Assembly (NCBI GenBank): GCA_947561715.1
Contig: OX387198.1
Span: forward strand, 5,518,001 to 5,582,000
Source: Ascidia mentula
Lineage: Eukaryota; Chordata; Ascidiacea; Phlebobranchia; Ascidiidae
DNA: 64,000 bases
Direction of reading: 5' to 3'
Shown: positions 25,100-38,080 of the stretch, one piece after another
How the letters are laid out: every line of letters starts with the position of its first letter
Position numbering within the stretch: the stretch's first letter is position 1
The notes under the pieces: model-generated
What the model saw: the letters and a program-made list of their open reading frames with translations, nothing else
Database searches by the model: none
Told to the model about the DNA's origin: nothing
Made by a program: the position numbers and the translations under genes

Positions 25100-28000
25100 C
25101 CCTGCTACCGCTGCTTTTAATCAGTCTCTCGCTGTACTTCAATGACTCGACACTATCAGCTTCGAGCTAGCTGTCCAACAGGTAAGAAAAACTGCTAAAG
25201 TCGACTGTCCTCCGCTTGATGTCGACAATGCCATTCGTCACAGGAGCCCGGGAAAACGTCTGGAACCCCCGCGGCCAGTTGGGGCGATGCCTCTGGCGCG
25301 ACGCGGCTGCGGAGCCTGGGCTTGTCGGCACGCAAGGTTAGAAAACAATCAACGCCTCCTCGCTCCGGTCACGCCAGCACCGCAGTTCGTGTCACAACAA
25401 ACGTGTCGGAGAAACGTAAGGAAGGTAGAATGGAAAGCCGTCAATTATCGTCACGGTCCCTGGCTCCGGGGTAAACAATTCACACTGGCGCGGTTTTCTT
25501 TCGGAAACACTGCACCGGACGTCTTGTTAGCGAGTCAACCGACAGGAGGACGAACTTGAGAAATCGACTTTCGCTGATGAGAAAGTTCCGCGGACAGGAT
25601 GCATCGAAGTAACGACGACCCCTGAAGTTTGCATTGCAAGGTCAATTTCAGCGGAAAAGAGAAGGGACGTCTGCCCCGAGTTTAAATTTCGCCTTCTCTT
25701 ACGTAACATCAATTTTATGGGCCTTGTTCAAAGTTCAAAAACATTTACGGAAAACAGACTTACCTGCCTATGAAGCCGTGCTTGCGACGAAATTCATCGA
25801 CCAAAGAAACATTTGTTCTTCTTTGTCGTAAACGTACGGTGGCAAATTATTTCGCAGAAGCTTTCAAATGTTATTTAAAATATAAATAATTGAAAAACAA
25901 GAAAATGCATTTTTTACCAAATAATATTTATATACTGTACATAATTTTAAAAAACATAAAAACACACATTTTTCTCGTCTTCTATAAGTACGTTTTCTCA
26001 CTAAACTTTTAAAAGTTGTGCATATACGTCTTTGCTATTTTCGTGCGTGCCACTGCGACCTGATTCAAAAATGAACAACTCAAAAGTCAAGTTTATTCTT
26101 CTATAAAACGTTGTAAAGCATGCTGACGTAGTCTCCAGTCAACCCTCAGACTCCATTGAGAAATCCACGAGGCGCTAAGTTGGACAACAATAGCCTCACC
26201 TGTTAGAACATACAGTCGACGGGACCCTCCGAGCACTTGCTTTACGTCGCCTGTCGAAGGCACTCGAGAACTGCTGATTAAATCCAATTACAACTCACGA
26301 GGCCACTCGAAACGCAGACGATCACACCTTCGACAACGTGCTCCGTTATCAGAAAAAAAACAGTGGCAACTTCCGTAGCGGTTCGATGCAACAATGGTGC
26401 GGAAGTTTGATCTCGCGGCCGCACTTGTCCAAGTTTTGCGCGTTGTTTAACGTCTCCAAAAGCCGGTAAATGATTTATCTCAAAGATGCCGCACCCTTTA
26501 ATAGTAGGTCCGCCACCTATTTGCCGGCGAATATGACTGGAAAGAAAAAATCGCAATCACCATCAGCAGTACGTCACCTGAGCATATAGACACCGGTCAC
26601 AAACTTATATCAGGGGAATCGCCGCTTTTCGGTCGCGTTTGTTCGTCAGTTGAAAGTGCCGGAGCGCAGTTGTTTGCGCGTGCGGCGTGGCCTCAACAAG
26701 CGTCGGAGAAAGCAAAAACTGACATTACAAAAGCAATCGGAGCGCTGACGAAATCGCGAAGTGCCCCATCCCGCCAGCGTGGGCCGCGTCGGCAATGACC
26801 AGTCTCCTGGCGACAGGATGATGGTGACCCCAATTGAGTATTTTAATGAAAATAATAGTGTCATATGTCACCAATTTACATTTGCACGAGGCAAATGCTA
26901 TTGGATAACAGTTGTTTTCCTGATACTAAAGTTATCAATGGAATGGTCGTTAAAGTTATATCCATGACCTACATTTGCGTTACTCTGCAGCAATAAGCAA
27001 TAACAAACTGATCGTACTGTTTATCACACTGTAGTTTTTGATTGGCTGCCTGCTGCCTGAAGAACATCAGAAAATCACAATCTTCGTTACCAAAATATCA
27101 TAGATGCGACGTAAACACTGCAATTTCCACAATGCTACACACAGCAAAAACTATTTCAAACACCCAGTCAATGAAAAAAAATTATTGCATGCTGTGCGAT
27201 ATACCCATTGTGACGTCATTTATATTTCAGTACAATGGCGTTAGTTCGTCTGGTTTTGCTGTTTGACAATCTTCTTCACCGGTCTGTGATTCCAGGCGAT
27301 GGTAATGACCACCCATACAGTCGACATTGGTTGCTTGCCTTCCCGACGTGTGACGTAAGCGTCTGTGTCGGGCGCAAGTTCGCGGGTTAACCGTATGACG
27401 AACGTGGGAAAAGTGGGAACTAGGGATAAGGGCAAAAGCAAACACGCCAATGACGCGTTGCTGTTTTTTTGTTCGGGGCGCTCGCGGACTCCCTTTCATG
27501 AGGCAACCATACCGATGGCGCTATGATCCTTGTATAAATAGCACTTACACCGCCCGTACTGGACGAAATAGTCGTAGTAAATCCAGCGTAAAGAACGTTC
27601 ATCGCGCTTTTGGCAAATAACGTGGGTTGCACTGTCGGTTATGATGTCACAGACATTGCTCTTAGCGTTTTGCTCGTATGGATAAATACTTGATAATGAA
27701 GGAATGTCCCGTGTTTTTAACTTAACCAATGATACGTATAGGCGCAAAGATAAACTTTTAAAACTAAACGCACAAAACATGTATATATTTTACAAAGCCA
27801 AAAGCACAACACATGTACCCGATATCCCAGGATGCCATACTTTACCCTGCGACAAATATTTACGTGTTGTCCATATCATGTAGTTTTAGAGCATTTTTTG
27901 TAGGTATTTACTTGTCGGTTTACCACAGGGACAACCACTGCAATAAACTGCACACGAAAAACAACAACATCACGACATTGCCCTTATGTACCTCTCGCAA

Positions 28001-29434
28001 CGGTTGCTATCGCAATGTGTCACAACGATTGTATTTCTTACGATTAAACACGACAAACAGCACTTTCTCAATTGTTACCTGACGAAAGGGCAAAGGCCAA
28101 CGTCCCGGGCATTATATTGTTTGGTTGGCGACGCCTGGCGTCACTATCGTAAAAATCCACGCAGTCTGGCGCTGGTCGTTAAGGGTTTTTGATGAAACTT
28201 AACGATGACGCCGTTTTCAGACTTGTGCAAATGTCACTGGAGCAAGGTGTTAGCGACTGTTTACACAAACACCGCATAAAAATAGCGAATCTTGCTAGGT
28301 CCGCACGCCATGTTTTACATAATGGTCTCCGAACGAAGAAGCAGACATGGAGTAACCTCTCGTGAAAGCGCTTACGCAACTATTCGCACAAAACATGTTT
28401 ATTCCGATATCACCGATTGTTGGTCACATCTTTAAGTTTTAATTTACCAAAACGAGAAAGTACCTTGTCGGTTGCATAATTGTGTGCCATATGCAAAAAA
28501 TCGAGACTTAGCATATAATACCGGTCAACACTTAAAAAGTCTGGCATTGCTCCATATTTAAGACACTCAATAGAATAAAGTTGCTTTCCATGACTACGTA
28601 ACGCTTTCGTATAAATTCTGAAAAATGAACACTTTATACGTTGTAGCGAAACTTCACTGTCCCAACTTACTTTCTTTGCTTCGAGTTTCGCGAAATAAGC
28701 GCTTCACTGGACTTTCTACGTGTGTTAATGTACATGCGAGATGGTGGGCTGGCAAAACGTTGCCTGTTGCGCATCATGTGGTCGCCTTTACAGCAGGAGG
28801 TAACTTCTGTTCATACCACACTGAGTTAAAACCACAAGGCTCGCAATTATCTTGTCGAAGCGAAATGTTTTGTAGAAAACATTTAGAACAAACGCAAGAT
28901 TTTCGGCTTCAAAATACATTTAATAAAAAACTGAAGGTTTCGAGATTACGTAACCTACAAACGCCAAGAAATAAAAGTCCAGCAGCTCATTTCAAAATAT
29001 AAGAATTTCATTGCCGCATGTAAATAATTAATACTCTCCAGCACGATCTAATGGAAACGTGATATCACGCTTGATCGTTTGGCCTACTAAAGACACGAAC
29101 CTAACGTGCGACATCTAGCGATCAGAAAACAAAACATTTTTTTGTTTTAAATTTTATTATGAGGAAAAAACACAAAACTTTAAATATATTTGCCTGCATG
29201 AACTTTTTGAGAAAAAAAGAGGCAACCACAAGGAACAATTGACACAAGGTCCAGAAATTTAAAGACAATTATCTCTCCAAACTGCCTTCTCAAAAAATGT
29301 GCAAATCAGACACCAATAGCCTAAAACTGTTACAGTTGTACGTTTTACAAAGCACCCCTTCACTGTCAAACGAATAGCAGTTCCCATGGCAACACAAACG
29401 TATGATATTATAATAATCGTTCTACATAGTCGCA
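25100..29434. other. 4.3-kb gene-poor stretch with the SCUBE promoter side
   Basis: It lies between the SCUBE start (25099, minus) and the PDHX stop (29435, minus). A TTAAAA-containing stretch about 20-25 bases upstream of the SCUBE ATG could serve as a weak TATA-like element. The block 25.2-26.8 kb is richer in CpG than its surroundings. A minus-strand AATAAA at 29158-29153 suits the end of the PDHX transcript. No open frame here, including the 125-codon one at 28625-29002, shows splice or family support. Confidence 0.5.
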
Positions 29435-31917
29435 TCACAGCAACCCAAGCCTCATCGGATTTTCCATATTTTTCTTAAAACTGGACAGAAATTGCGAGGC
29501 CATTTCGTCATCCACCACACGCGCGTCACTGCTCAAGGTCACAGTCATCACGTGCTGGGCACCAAGTGATTTGGCAGTGACGTCATCGGTGGTGTCGTGT
29601 TCGACTTCGGCCATTTGGAGGCGGGTTGTTCCCACTGCCATGATGCAGGCTTGTGGGGGGTTGATCACGGCGGTGAATTCGCGTATACCGAACATACCAA
29701 GGTTTGATATTCTGAAAAGTGCAGAGGAGTCGCATTGCTGTGAATTGCACACAGACTGTGAGACTAATCTACTTAACAAGCCCTAAAAAGCATCATCAAA
29801 ATAACAACTATAGCGTTATCTATTATGATTATCACGCTAAATGTGTCTGTATTTGCGTCCGATATGACGATTTCATCAGTAAGTTATTTTTTTAAATATG
29901 AGTAATTCAACAAAAACATTAGGATATTTACGTAAAAGATCCCCCTTGAAATTCATGCGGTTTGAGACGACCTTCTCGGGCGCGACCTGCTAACTCTCGA
30001 ACTTCATCCGAAATCTCTGTGAGACCTTTTGACCCGACGTCCTGGAAAATTTTAGTTATTCTTAATGGCTCGCACTGAAAGCATCAGTTTTTTTTACGAA
30101 AAAATTTTTGCCTGTCTTTTTGGCAGGGTATTTTTAACTGTGTGCCGTAAAACAGATCTCTATTCAATGTATAGAGTTGTTTAAATATAGCTTCACAAAT
30201 TAAACAGATCTGAAAATTTGTTGTGTGCTATGGAATATTTATTACTTACTTTGACAATTGGCGTGATTAAGCCGCCCTCTGTTGCCACGGCAACAGACAC
30301 GTCGGCCTTTGAAGCAAGTTGTACATCTTCCCCATTCCACACGCAATTCACTTTTGGATTTTGTTTCAGGGAAACGGCGGCCGCCTTGATTACGAAGTCA
30401 TTGACTGAGACCTTGATTCCCTCTGCCATAAACAAGCCACAATGAAGGTTAATTTCTCTTCTGTGATCTTCACCTTTCATGTATAGTTTGATAAGCAGCG
30501 TATAGAAACTCCATAAAGTCTTCAGTACACAAAAAGTGCATGTCAACCGTCCAGTAAAACATATACCTGCTCTCAGCTGTTTTCGCAGTTTCAAAACTTT
30601 GTCTAGAGTACAGTCAATTGAGGAGTATGCATGCGGAATACTTTGCTTGGATTCCGTCAATCGTTTAGCAATTACTTTCCTAATCCCGCTCATGTCAACA
30701 TCAACGTACGGCCTTTCCTGTGAAAATCAGCCATGTTTGAAACACTTTTCGCAACTTTGAAACTTGTGTTATGTTTCAGCAAAACTTTTTCCATTGTTGA
30801 GTTGTGTTGCTAGCATACAACATTACAACTCCTTAGTTTAATTTAACGTGTCTAATTGTGCAATGTTCACATTCAAGTAAAAGGTTAAGAAAAAATAATA
30901 TCAGTCAAACCGCAGTTGAGGTTGGTGGTACTGCAGATTTCTCAGTTTTTGTTGCGACTTTTGGTTGTTCATGAGAGGGTGAAGGTTGGGATGCTTTTGC
31001 TGGTTTAGCTTCTGTAGTAATTTTTACAGGAGAAATGTTGTTCTTGGCAACATACTGCAAAATATCGCTGCAAAACAACACATAAACTACAGAAGTAGCA
31101 GGCAACCACTAAACATACCCCTTCAATAAAATGCCTTTAGGGCCTGTTGCATTAACTTGACTTGGATTTATGTTGTATTGCTGCAGTGCTTGTCTCACAG
31201 CTGGTGATATGAGATTGCTGTATAAGGTAACGTTATGATGAATAATTTCATCACAAATCATTCAACAATGTTGTCGAAATCTATGCATACCTTTTGGCAG
31301 TTGATGTTGGTGCAGGCTCTTGTGAGACTTCAGGTTCAGAAATGGAAGTGGGTATAATGGGAGTAAAATTATGCTCCATAGATGCCACTGCAGACACATC
31401 TTCATCCTCTTCAGCAAGAATGGCTATTAGGGCATTAATCTTTACATTTTTAGTTCCTTCTGGCACCTGAACAAATGATATTACCAGTTTCATACATCTG
31501 AATGACTAAACAAGGATTCTTGTGTATCATACCAATATTTTTGCCAGGGTGCCCTCTTCATTAGCTTCCATGGTAACCACAGCTTTGTCAGTTTCTACTT
31601 CACACATGGCATCTCCAATATCCACTTGGTCGCCTTCACAAAATGTTTGGTCAAAGTGAGGCTATGGGTATAAACAGCATTCAGAAATAACTAACCTACG
31701 CCGATCAGCCACTTCACAATAGTGCCTTCTTCCATTGTGGGCGACAAAGCAGGCATCTGAACTTGTATTGGTGCTAGTGATACAAAAAATTATTTCCCCC
31801 ATTCAAACGATCTTTAGGTGCAAAAGTATACTTACAACATGATGCTGGGGCAGTAAAGAACTTCCTTCTTCTGAAAGCATAACTGCAACAAGCTCGCAGC
31901 AAACGTGAGGATGACAT
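29435..31917 (-). CDS. PDHX: Pyruvate dehydrogenase complex E3-binding protein (protein X)
   Basis: Protein X anchors dihydrolipoamide dehydrogenase (E3) to the E2 core of the mitochondrial pyruvate dehydrogenase complex. Exons: 31917-31836, 31773-31696, 31633-31533, 31466-31291, 31217-31119, 31067-30911, 30717-30567, 30422-30250, 30041-29932, 29711-29435; 467 residues. A basic, Ser-rich leader suits mitochondrial import. The lipoyl domain has [10 protein letters not shown] with the lipoylated Lys. The E3-binding domain reads [19 protein letters not shown]. The C-terminal acyltransferase-like domain contains [17 protein letters not shown] and [20 protein letters not shown]. Where true E2 enzymes have the catalytic DHRVVDG, this has SDARVVDDE, so the active His is absent. 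That is the known signature of PDHX, not DLAT. There is one lipoyl domain, as in vertebrate PDHX. It lies just downstream of VCPKMT on the same strand. Confidence 0.95.
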
Positions 31918-32097
31918 TTTGATTTTACATTTGTATTTTAGTTACTTCCTCACACCTAAAGAGGTAAACAATCAAGAAATATTTGTGCCACTTTCTAAAA
32001 AAAGGAAATAAAAGAAACCAATGCTCAGGCAGTGAAAACCGGTGCTAATGATTGATAAAACAATGTGCATTAACTTTCGCAATACAAACACCATAGG
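31918..32097 (-). promoter_or_regulatory. 180-bp intercistronic spacer with trans-splice-like acceptors
   Basis: Between the VCPKMT stop and the PDHX ATG, on the minus strand, are two strong 3' splice sites: TTTCCTTTTTTTTAG and GTTTACCTCTTTAG. The second lies about 35 bases before the PDHX ATG. No AATAAA was seen in the spacer. This is how downstream operon genes look in tunicates that use a spliced leader. Independent transcription with a normal 5' UTR intron remains possible. Confidence 0.45.
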
Positions 32098-32841
32098 TTA
32101 ATTGGTAATATGCAAAATAGAAATGTCCTCGCTTCGAAAAGTTTCATGCATGTCAGTAAGAGGTATATGTGATAAGTGAAACTTGTGTGTTTTTTCCAAA
32201 AGGTTCAAAAATTTTTGGAGCAATTCCTTTTTGTTACCAGTGTCTCTGTGTTCAAATGAGCAAAGAACTTCACATTTTGAAAAGTTTTGAAACAATTTGA
32301 CAATAGTTCCTACCAGTAAATTTACCCCATCTTCGTAGTAAACACAGTCTGCTATTAATATACATGTTGGTCTTGCAGGTATTTCATCAACAACAGTTTT
32401 AATATCTTTACTACTGCCCCAATTCAAGCAAGCAGCATACAGTTGATTGTTAGCAAAACTCGCAATATTGCATTTATCATTCAGTATTGCACATTTTTCT
32501 AAACCAACAGCTTTTAAATTGCACCCAATGTTATACGCCATCAATGGTAAATACTTTGGTAGGTCAGTTACTACCACAACTTCAGCGCCGGCAGCCTTGG
32601 ACGCTATTCCAACTGCCCCGGTACCGGAACCAAGTTCAATGACGTTTTTACCCTTTACATGTGTTATTCCTTTTGGAGTTGTAAGATACTGCAGTAGCAC
32701 GATACCGGCATCCCAAAGGATGCAACCGCACTCGCCCTCTTCGAGTTGATGTATGGTTAAAGTCCTGATATTATTACCGGATTCAAGGTCCAGTTCAACT
32801 TCTCGCACGAAAGTTTTGCTTGTCTCCATTGTTTTCAACAA
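32098..32841 (-). CDS. VCPKMT: VCP lysine methyltransferase (METTL21D), intronless
   Basis: This seven-beta-strand methyltransferase trimethylates a lysine of the AAA ATPase VCP/p97 in vertebrates. The frame codes for 247 residues (human about 229). SAM-binding motif I is VIELGSGTGAVGIASKAAGA, at about residues 66-85. The substrate-side motif is ADCVYYEDG, matching human ADCIYYEE. The C-terminus FRSEDISILHI matches human YRSEDIHIIYI, which separates this from other METTL21 members. GECGCILWDAGIVLLQYL matches the GGVGCVVWDAAIVLSKYL segment. A second ATG at 32829 could be the start, because METSK follows. The frame has no introns, unlike its neighbour PDHX. It starts about 880 bases from DHX8, which is divergent. 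Confidence 0.9.
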   Translation of the reverse strand: MLKTMETSKTFVREVELDLESGNNIRTLTIHQLEEGECGCILWDAGIVLLQYLTTPKGITHVKGKNVIELGSGTGAVGIASKAAGAEVVVVTDLPKYLPLMAYNIGCNLKAVGLEKCAILNDKCNIASFANNQLYAACLNWGSSKDIKTVVDEIPARPTCILIADCVYYEDGVNLLVGTIVKLFQNFSKCEVLCSFEHRDTGNKKELLQKFLNLLEKTHKFHLSHIPLTDMHETFRSEDISILHITN

Positions 32842-33721
32842 CTGGAGACCATTAGCACGATACCCTTGTATGGTTTGAAAACATCAGACAGTTTTTAATT
32901 AAAAATATTTATTAACAAGCATCTCATACGTTTCACGTTTACCAATAATTAACAACCAGTTTTATTATGTCTTCCTTACGATCCGTCAAAGAATCAACCA
33001 GCTGACTGCCCCACTTTAAAGGTGCATCTGTAAGATTAAACTTGTAAAATAGGGATGGTTGGAAATTATAATGCAGCACTCAACTTCGTTTAACTTTAAG
33101 CGCTATAAAGGATGTATGTTTATTAACTTTTGCAACATCAACAACAAGGCGTTATATGAGGACTTGAATTTGGTGTATGAAATCATAAAACATTTTTTGT
33201 TAAAATTTTCTTTTGAAATGACATGGAAAATCTCAAAATGAAAAGCCATTGGATAAAAAATACCCGAAAATTTTAAGTATTGGCAAAATTTCATGTATTC
33301 TGCCTTGGAAAAATATCGTGTATATTTTCTATGGTCCAGTATTTCACATTTATTTTTCCAGCAGCGGCGTTTTTCATTTTACGAACAACCACAGGTACAG
33401 TAGGCAGTAGGCACAGGATTGAGGAATAAGTTTGTTATTCATGAGTTTTTTGCTTGCTGTGTCAACAATATATAATTAAAGAGCAACCGAAAACTAAAAA
33501 AAAAATTATTTACGTCCAATTTTTACCTTTAAATATATGTGAGATGCCTATAAAATTGTAAAAATTGAGAAATTTAGATTTAATGCATGTAATAAGATTT
33601 TATACCTACACTTTGTATTCATTGTAGTTCCAACAAAAGGTGATAAAATAAGCATATGAACTTTATGTATCTTTTATCGTTTCTAGGTTTCCAATTGCAT
33701 GAAAAAAAAATCATTACAGCT
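32842..33721. promoter_or_regulatory. Divergent intergenic region between VCPKMT and DHX8
   Basis: This 880-bp AT-rich stretch should hold promoters for both genes. Acceptor-like sites TTCATTGTAG (ending 33629), TATCGTTTCTAG (ending 33687) and ATCATTACAG (ending 33719) precede the DHX8 start. They suggest a spliced or trans-spliced 5' end. No TATA box stands out. Confidence 0.4.
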
Positions 33722-36700
33722 ATGGATGAACTGAAGCAGTTGGAGTATTTGTCTTTAGTGTCGAAAGTCTGCACAGAACTGGACAATCATCTTGGATTAA
33801 ATGACAAAGACTTGGCTGAGTTTATCATCAGAATTGCTGAAAAGTATCCAAACATAAAAAAGTTTTCAAAAGCTCTCAAAAAGAAGGGTGCTGAGTTTTC
33901 TGACACATTTAGTGAAAATCTTTTGTCACTAATAAAACGTATGAGACCAACTGACAACCAGAATGAAGAAACAGAAGTAAAACCTGCCATCACTGAAGAT
34001 GGAAAGAAGGATTACAAAACAATGTTTCCTGCCCTATGTCAGCCAGATGATGTTGCAAATGCTCAAGCAGAAATAGAAGAATTGGAGAAGTCTTTGAATG
34101 CCATTAAGCAAGATGCTGAGGAGAAGGAAGAGAAAAAGGTTAAACAGTCACCACCGCGATCATCTAGAGATGCAACCAGGCGTGACAGAGACAAGCACTC
34201 TTCAAGAAAGCGGCACTCTGATGCAAGACACCACGATGAAGACCGTGATCGCCACAGATCAAGAAGAAGGTCTCATGAGTATGATTCATATGACAGCAAA
34301 AGGAGTCGTCATCACCGTGATTCAAGACATTATGATGATGACAGAAACAAACAACAGCCCCCCAGAGACATTACCCCTGGTGATATATATGATGGAAAAA
34401 TATCATCGATAATGCAGTTTGGGTGCTTTGTACAGCTACAAGGCCTCAGAAAGCGCTGCGAGGGTCTTGTACATATATCTGAATTGCGCCGAGAAGGCAG
34501 AGTGTCAAGTGTGTCCGATGTAGTTTCAAGAGGACAAGTTTGTAAAGTAAAGGTGCTCAGTCACACTGGTACAAAAACGAGTCTTTCAATGAAAGATGTT
34601 GACCAAAACACTGGGGAGGACCTAAATCCAAGCAGAACCCGAAGAATGCAGAACATTGAACCTAATAAGGAAGAAGTAGCGTGTCGAAATCCAGATCGCC
34701 CAAGTGACCTTGCAATGACTGGGCCTTCGGACAGTGGCTCTGTCAACCAAAAGAGAATAAATAAGGCATCTGACATGGAGTTGTGGGAAATCAAACAGAT
34801 GGTGGCAGCTGGCTGCATGGATCCCACCGAACTCCCTGAATTTGATGAGGAGACTGGTGTTTTGCCCAAAGCTGAAAGTGACACTGAAGACCTTGAAATT
34901 GACTTGTTAGAAGAAGAACCACCATTTCTGCGTGGTCACACAAAACAGAGTATTGACCTCAGTCCTGTAAGAATTGTAAAGAACCCAGATGGGTCTTTGT
35001 CAAAAGCTGCAATGATGCAGAATGCTTTGTCCAAGGAAAGGCGGGAGATAAAGCAGCAACAGCGTGAGGCAGATTTAGAATCAACATCTACCAACCAAAC
35101 CAAAAATTGGAGTGATCCAATGCCCAAAACAGCAACTCCTGCAAACTTTGGTGGTGGCAAAGGTGGTCTTCTGTCAGGAGATATTCCTGAATGGAAGAAA
35201 CAAGCCTTCGGTGGTCAAAAGGCTTCATATGGTAGAAAGACTGAACTATCCATCATTCAACAAAGGCAGGGACTTCCAATTTATAAGCTCAAAGATCAGC
35301 TTGTGCAAGCAGTGGAGGACAATCAAGTGCTGATTGTCATCGGTGAGACAGGCTCTGGAAAAACAACACAAATAACTCAGTATGTGGCTGAAGCTGGTTA
35401 TACAGTGAGAGGAAAGATTGGTTGCACTCAGCCAAGGAGAGTGGCTGCAATGTCTGTCGCGAAACGAGTCTCTGAGGAGTTTGGTTGTCGACTTGGACAA
35501 GAGGTCGGATACACCATTCGTTTTGAGGATTGCACCAGTCAAGAAACTAAAATCAAGTACATGACGGATGGTATGATGTTGCGTGAGTGTCTTATTGACT
35601 TTGACCTTTCCCAGTACTCTGTGATTATGCTTGATGAAGCTCATGAACGCACCATTCACACAGATGTTCTATTTGGGCTGCTCAAAAAGTGTGTACAGAA
35701 GCGCAAAGACTTGAAACTTATAGTCACATCTGCCACACTGGATGCTGTAAAGTTTTCCGAGTACTTCTTTGGTGCTCCGATATTTACAATACCTGGTCGG
35801 ACATTTCCTGTTGAAATTATGTATACTAAGGATCCAGAACCAGACTACTTGGATGCCTCACTAATTACAGTAATGCAAATTCATCTCACAGAGCCCCCTG
35901 GTGACGTTTTGCTGTTTTTAACTGGTCAGGAAGAGATTGACACAGCTTGTGAAATCCTTTTTGAGAGGATGAAGTCGCTTGGATCAGATGTTCCCGAGTT
36001 GATCATTCTACCAGTGTATTCAGCATTGCCCTCTGAAATGCAAACCAGAATTTTCGATCCAGCACCACCAGGCAGTAGGAAAGTTGTCATTGCCACAAAT
36101 ATTGCTGAAACATCGCTTACAATAGATGGCATTCACTATGTGGTGGATCCTGGCTTTGTCAAGCAGAAAGTTTACAATAGTAAAACTGGCATTGACCAAC
36201 TTGTGGTCACCCCTATATCCCAAGCACAGGCAAAACAAAGAGCTGGGAGAGCTGGAAGAACTGGTCCAGGCAAATGCTATCGTTTATACACAGAGCGTGC
36301 ATATAGGGATGAAATGCTGGCAACAGCTGTTCCAGAACTCCAGAGGACCAATCTTGCATCAACAGTTCTTTCTTTGAAGGCCATGGGCATCAATGACCTG
36401 CTTTCCTTCGACTTTATGGACCCTCCACCAATGGAAACTTTGGTTACTGCTATGGAACAATTATACCAGCTTAGTGCTCTTGATGATGAAGGCCTTCTGA
36501 CAAGACTTGGGCGCAGAATGGCTGAATTTCCCTTGGACCCAATGTTGTGTAAAATGTTAATCATGTCTGTACATTTATCATGCAGCGAAGAAATTTTGAC
36601 TGTTGTTTCTATGCTTTCTGTTCAGAACGTCTTCTACAGGCCTAAAGAAAAGCAAACCCTAGCCGATCAAAAAAAGGCAAAGTTTCATCAAAATGAAGGT

Positions 36701-37243
36701 GATCACTTGACTTTATTGTCCGTCTACAACTCATGGAAGAACAACAAGTTTAGCAACCCATGGTGCTTTGAAAACTTTATCCAGGCAAGGACTCTGCGCA
36801 GAGCTCAGGACGTCAGAAAGCAGATGCTGGGAATTATGGATCGACACAAACTGGACGTTGTGACTTGTGGCAAAAAAATCACCCACATACAGAAGGCCAT
36901 TCTGAGCGGGTTTTTCCGCAATGCTGCCAAGAAAGACCCGCAGGAGGGCTACAGGACTTTGGTTGACCAGCAGGTTGTGTACATTCACCCCAGTAGTGCT
37001 TTATTCAATCGCCAACCGGAGTGGGTGGTATACCACGAACTGGTTCTCACCACCAAGGAGTATATGCGAGAGGTGACGGCTATAGATCCGAAATGGCTCG
37101 TGGAGTTCGCTCCCAAGTTCTTCAAGATGGGCGACCCGACCAAACTGAGCAAGCAGAAGAAGCAGATGCGCCTGGAACCGCTTTACAACCGCTATGAGGA
37201 ACCAAACTCGTGGAGAATTTCACGAGCCTATCGCAGAAGATGA
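33722..37243 (+). CDS. DHX8: DEAH-box splicing helicase DHX8/PRP22, single exon
   Basis: DHX8/Prp22 releases mature mRNA from the spliceosome. The frame gives 1173 residues against about 1220 in human. I start at 33722 ([20 protein letters not shown]), because the family's conserved N-terminus begins there. The frame stays open upstream to another ATG at 33656, but acceptor AGs lie between the two. Domains: N-terminal helical region, an Arg/Ser/Asp/His-rich stretch (about residues 160-215), an S1 RNA-binding domain (about 220-290, [18 protein letters not shown]), then the helicase: motif I GETGSGKT (about 541), motif II DEAH (about 637), motif III SAT, motif [14 protein letters not shown], the HA2 domain and the OB-fold tail ending SRAYRRR. 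The helicase part is almost collinear with human DHX8. No intron interrupts 3.5 kb, in contrast to ELL, SCUBE and PDHX. AATAAA at 37607-37612 suits its 3' end. Confidence 0.97.
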   Translation: MDELKQLEYLSLVSKVCTELDNHLGLNDKDLAEFIIRIAEKYPNIKKFSKALKKKGAEFSDTFSENLLSLIKRMRPTDNQNEETEVKPAITEDGKKDYKTMFPALCQPDDVANAQAEIEELEKSLNAIKQDAEEKEEKKVKQSPPRSSRDATRRDRDKHSSRKRHSDARHHDEDRDRHRSRRRSHEYDSYDSKRSRHHRDSRHYDDDRNKQQPPRDITPGDIYDGKISSIMQFGCFVQLQGLRKRCEGLVHISELRREGRVSSVSDVVSRGQVCKVKVLSHTGTKTSLSMKDVDQNTGEDLNPSRTRRMQNIEPNKEEVACRNPDRPSDLAMTGPSDSGSVNQKRINKASDMELWEIKQMVAAGCMDPTELPEFDEETGVLPKAESDTEDLEIDLLEEEPPFLRGHTKQSIDLSPVRIVKNPDGSLSKAAMMQNALSKERREIKQQQREADLESTSTNQTKNWSDPMPKTATPANFGGGKGGLLSGDIPEWKKQAFGGQKASYGRKTELSIIQQRQGLPIYKLKDQLVQAVEDNQVLIVIGETGSGKTTQITQYVAEAGYTVRGKIGCTQPRRVAAMSVAKRVSEEFGCRLGQEVGYTIRFEDCTSQETKIKYMTDGMMLRECLIDFDLSQYSVIMLDEAHERTIHTDVLFGLLKKCVQKRKDLKLIVTSATLDAVKFSEYFFGAPIFTIPGRTFPVEIMYTKDPEPDYLDASLITVMQIHLTEPPGDVLLFLTGQEEIDTACEILFERMKSLGSDVPELIILPVYSALPSEMQTRIFDPAPPGSRKVVIATNIAETSLTIDGIHYVVDPGFVKQKVYNSKTGIDQLVVTPISQAQAKQRAGRAGRTGPGKCYRLYTERAYRDEMLATAVPELQRTNLASTVLSLKAMGINDLLSFDFMDPPPMETLVTAMEQLYQLSALDDEGLLTRLGRRMAEFPLDPMLCKMLIMSVHLSCSEEILTVVSMLSVQNVFYRPKEKQTLADQKKAKFHQNEGDHLTLLSVYNSWKNNKFSNPWCFENFIQARTLRRAQDVRKQMLGIMDRHKLDVVTCGKKITHIQKAILSGFFRNAAKKDPQEGYRTLVDQQVVYIHPSSALFNRQPEWVVYHELVLTTKEYMREVTAIDPKWLVEFAPKFFKMGDPTKLSKQKKQMRLEPLYNRYEEPNSWRISRAYRRR

Positions 37244-37790
37244 TTGAAGATGATTTCTGCTACTGCATTGTGTTTTAGCGATATCGTTAGCATTTTTCGC
37301 TTGTGTTTAAATCGTGCCGCCATGATAAAAAAAAACATCCACAAGCTCAAGATGGCCCTGAACCGCTAACTAACCTAACTTATCAGAAGTACGGATAGTT
37401 TAGGCGATTTTTCCAAGGCTGCGCGCATAGCATTAATAAGTGGAAAGCAATGGCTGCTGATAACGTTCCCTGCAACCTGCGCCGTAAAGCTAACACAGAA
37501 GGTCGTCAAACGCAAGATTAAAGACTCTCTTAAACTTTCACTCGTATATGCTAAAAACGGGTAGACTTATAAACGAATCCTAACATGAAACAGGCCAATA
37601 CGCAGGAATAAATATTCGACACCACAAACGTTGCAAAACAGACAGGAGTACTTCGGGCCGGGATGAAGTTTGTACGAACGTGTTGTATGCAGTGGGATTC
37701 AATTATTTTAGCATCCAGTTCTCTCACAAAAGCATGCCATATTAACCGCAGAAATAGTGCTCAAAGTGAAACATATAGGCCTATATGCTC

Positions 37791-37990
37791 TAGTCCACCC
37801 CAACCAGGTGGGTCGCGTAGCTAATTCAGGTGGGTCGCGAAGCATTTCTAAATGTTACAGTTTTTTATTAGATCACAAAATTATTGCATTATAATTGTTT
37901 TTCATTCGTTTGGTCATATCTCATTGTGGGTCGCACAATAAAACTTGCATTAAAAGTGGGTCGCGAACTAAAAAAGGTTGGGAAGCACTG
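37791..37990. mobile_element. hAT-like MITE, about 200 bp, old
   Basis: The right end reads GGTTGGGAAGCACTG, the reverse complement of the typical hAT terminus CAGTGCTTCCCAACC. The left end has the diverged counterpart TAGTCCACCCCAACC. GTGGGTCGCG motifs lie inside both ends in opposite orientation. No matching 8-bp target duplication is left. Confidence 0.55.
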
Positions 37991-38080
37991 GTGTAGTCCA
38001 TGACATTCCTAACTTTTTGCTCGTCCTTTTAACAGATTAATACTCGATTAAATAAATTGTTACTGATGCTACCAGGCATA

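Noticed and set aside
28625-29002. 125-codon plus-strand frame
   Set aside because: No family resemblance; it contains acceptor-like sequence mid-frame and has no partner exons.
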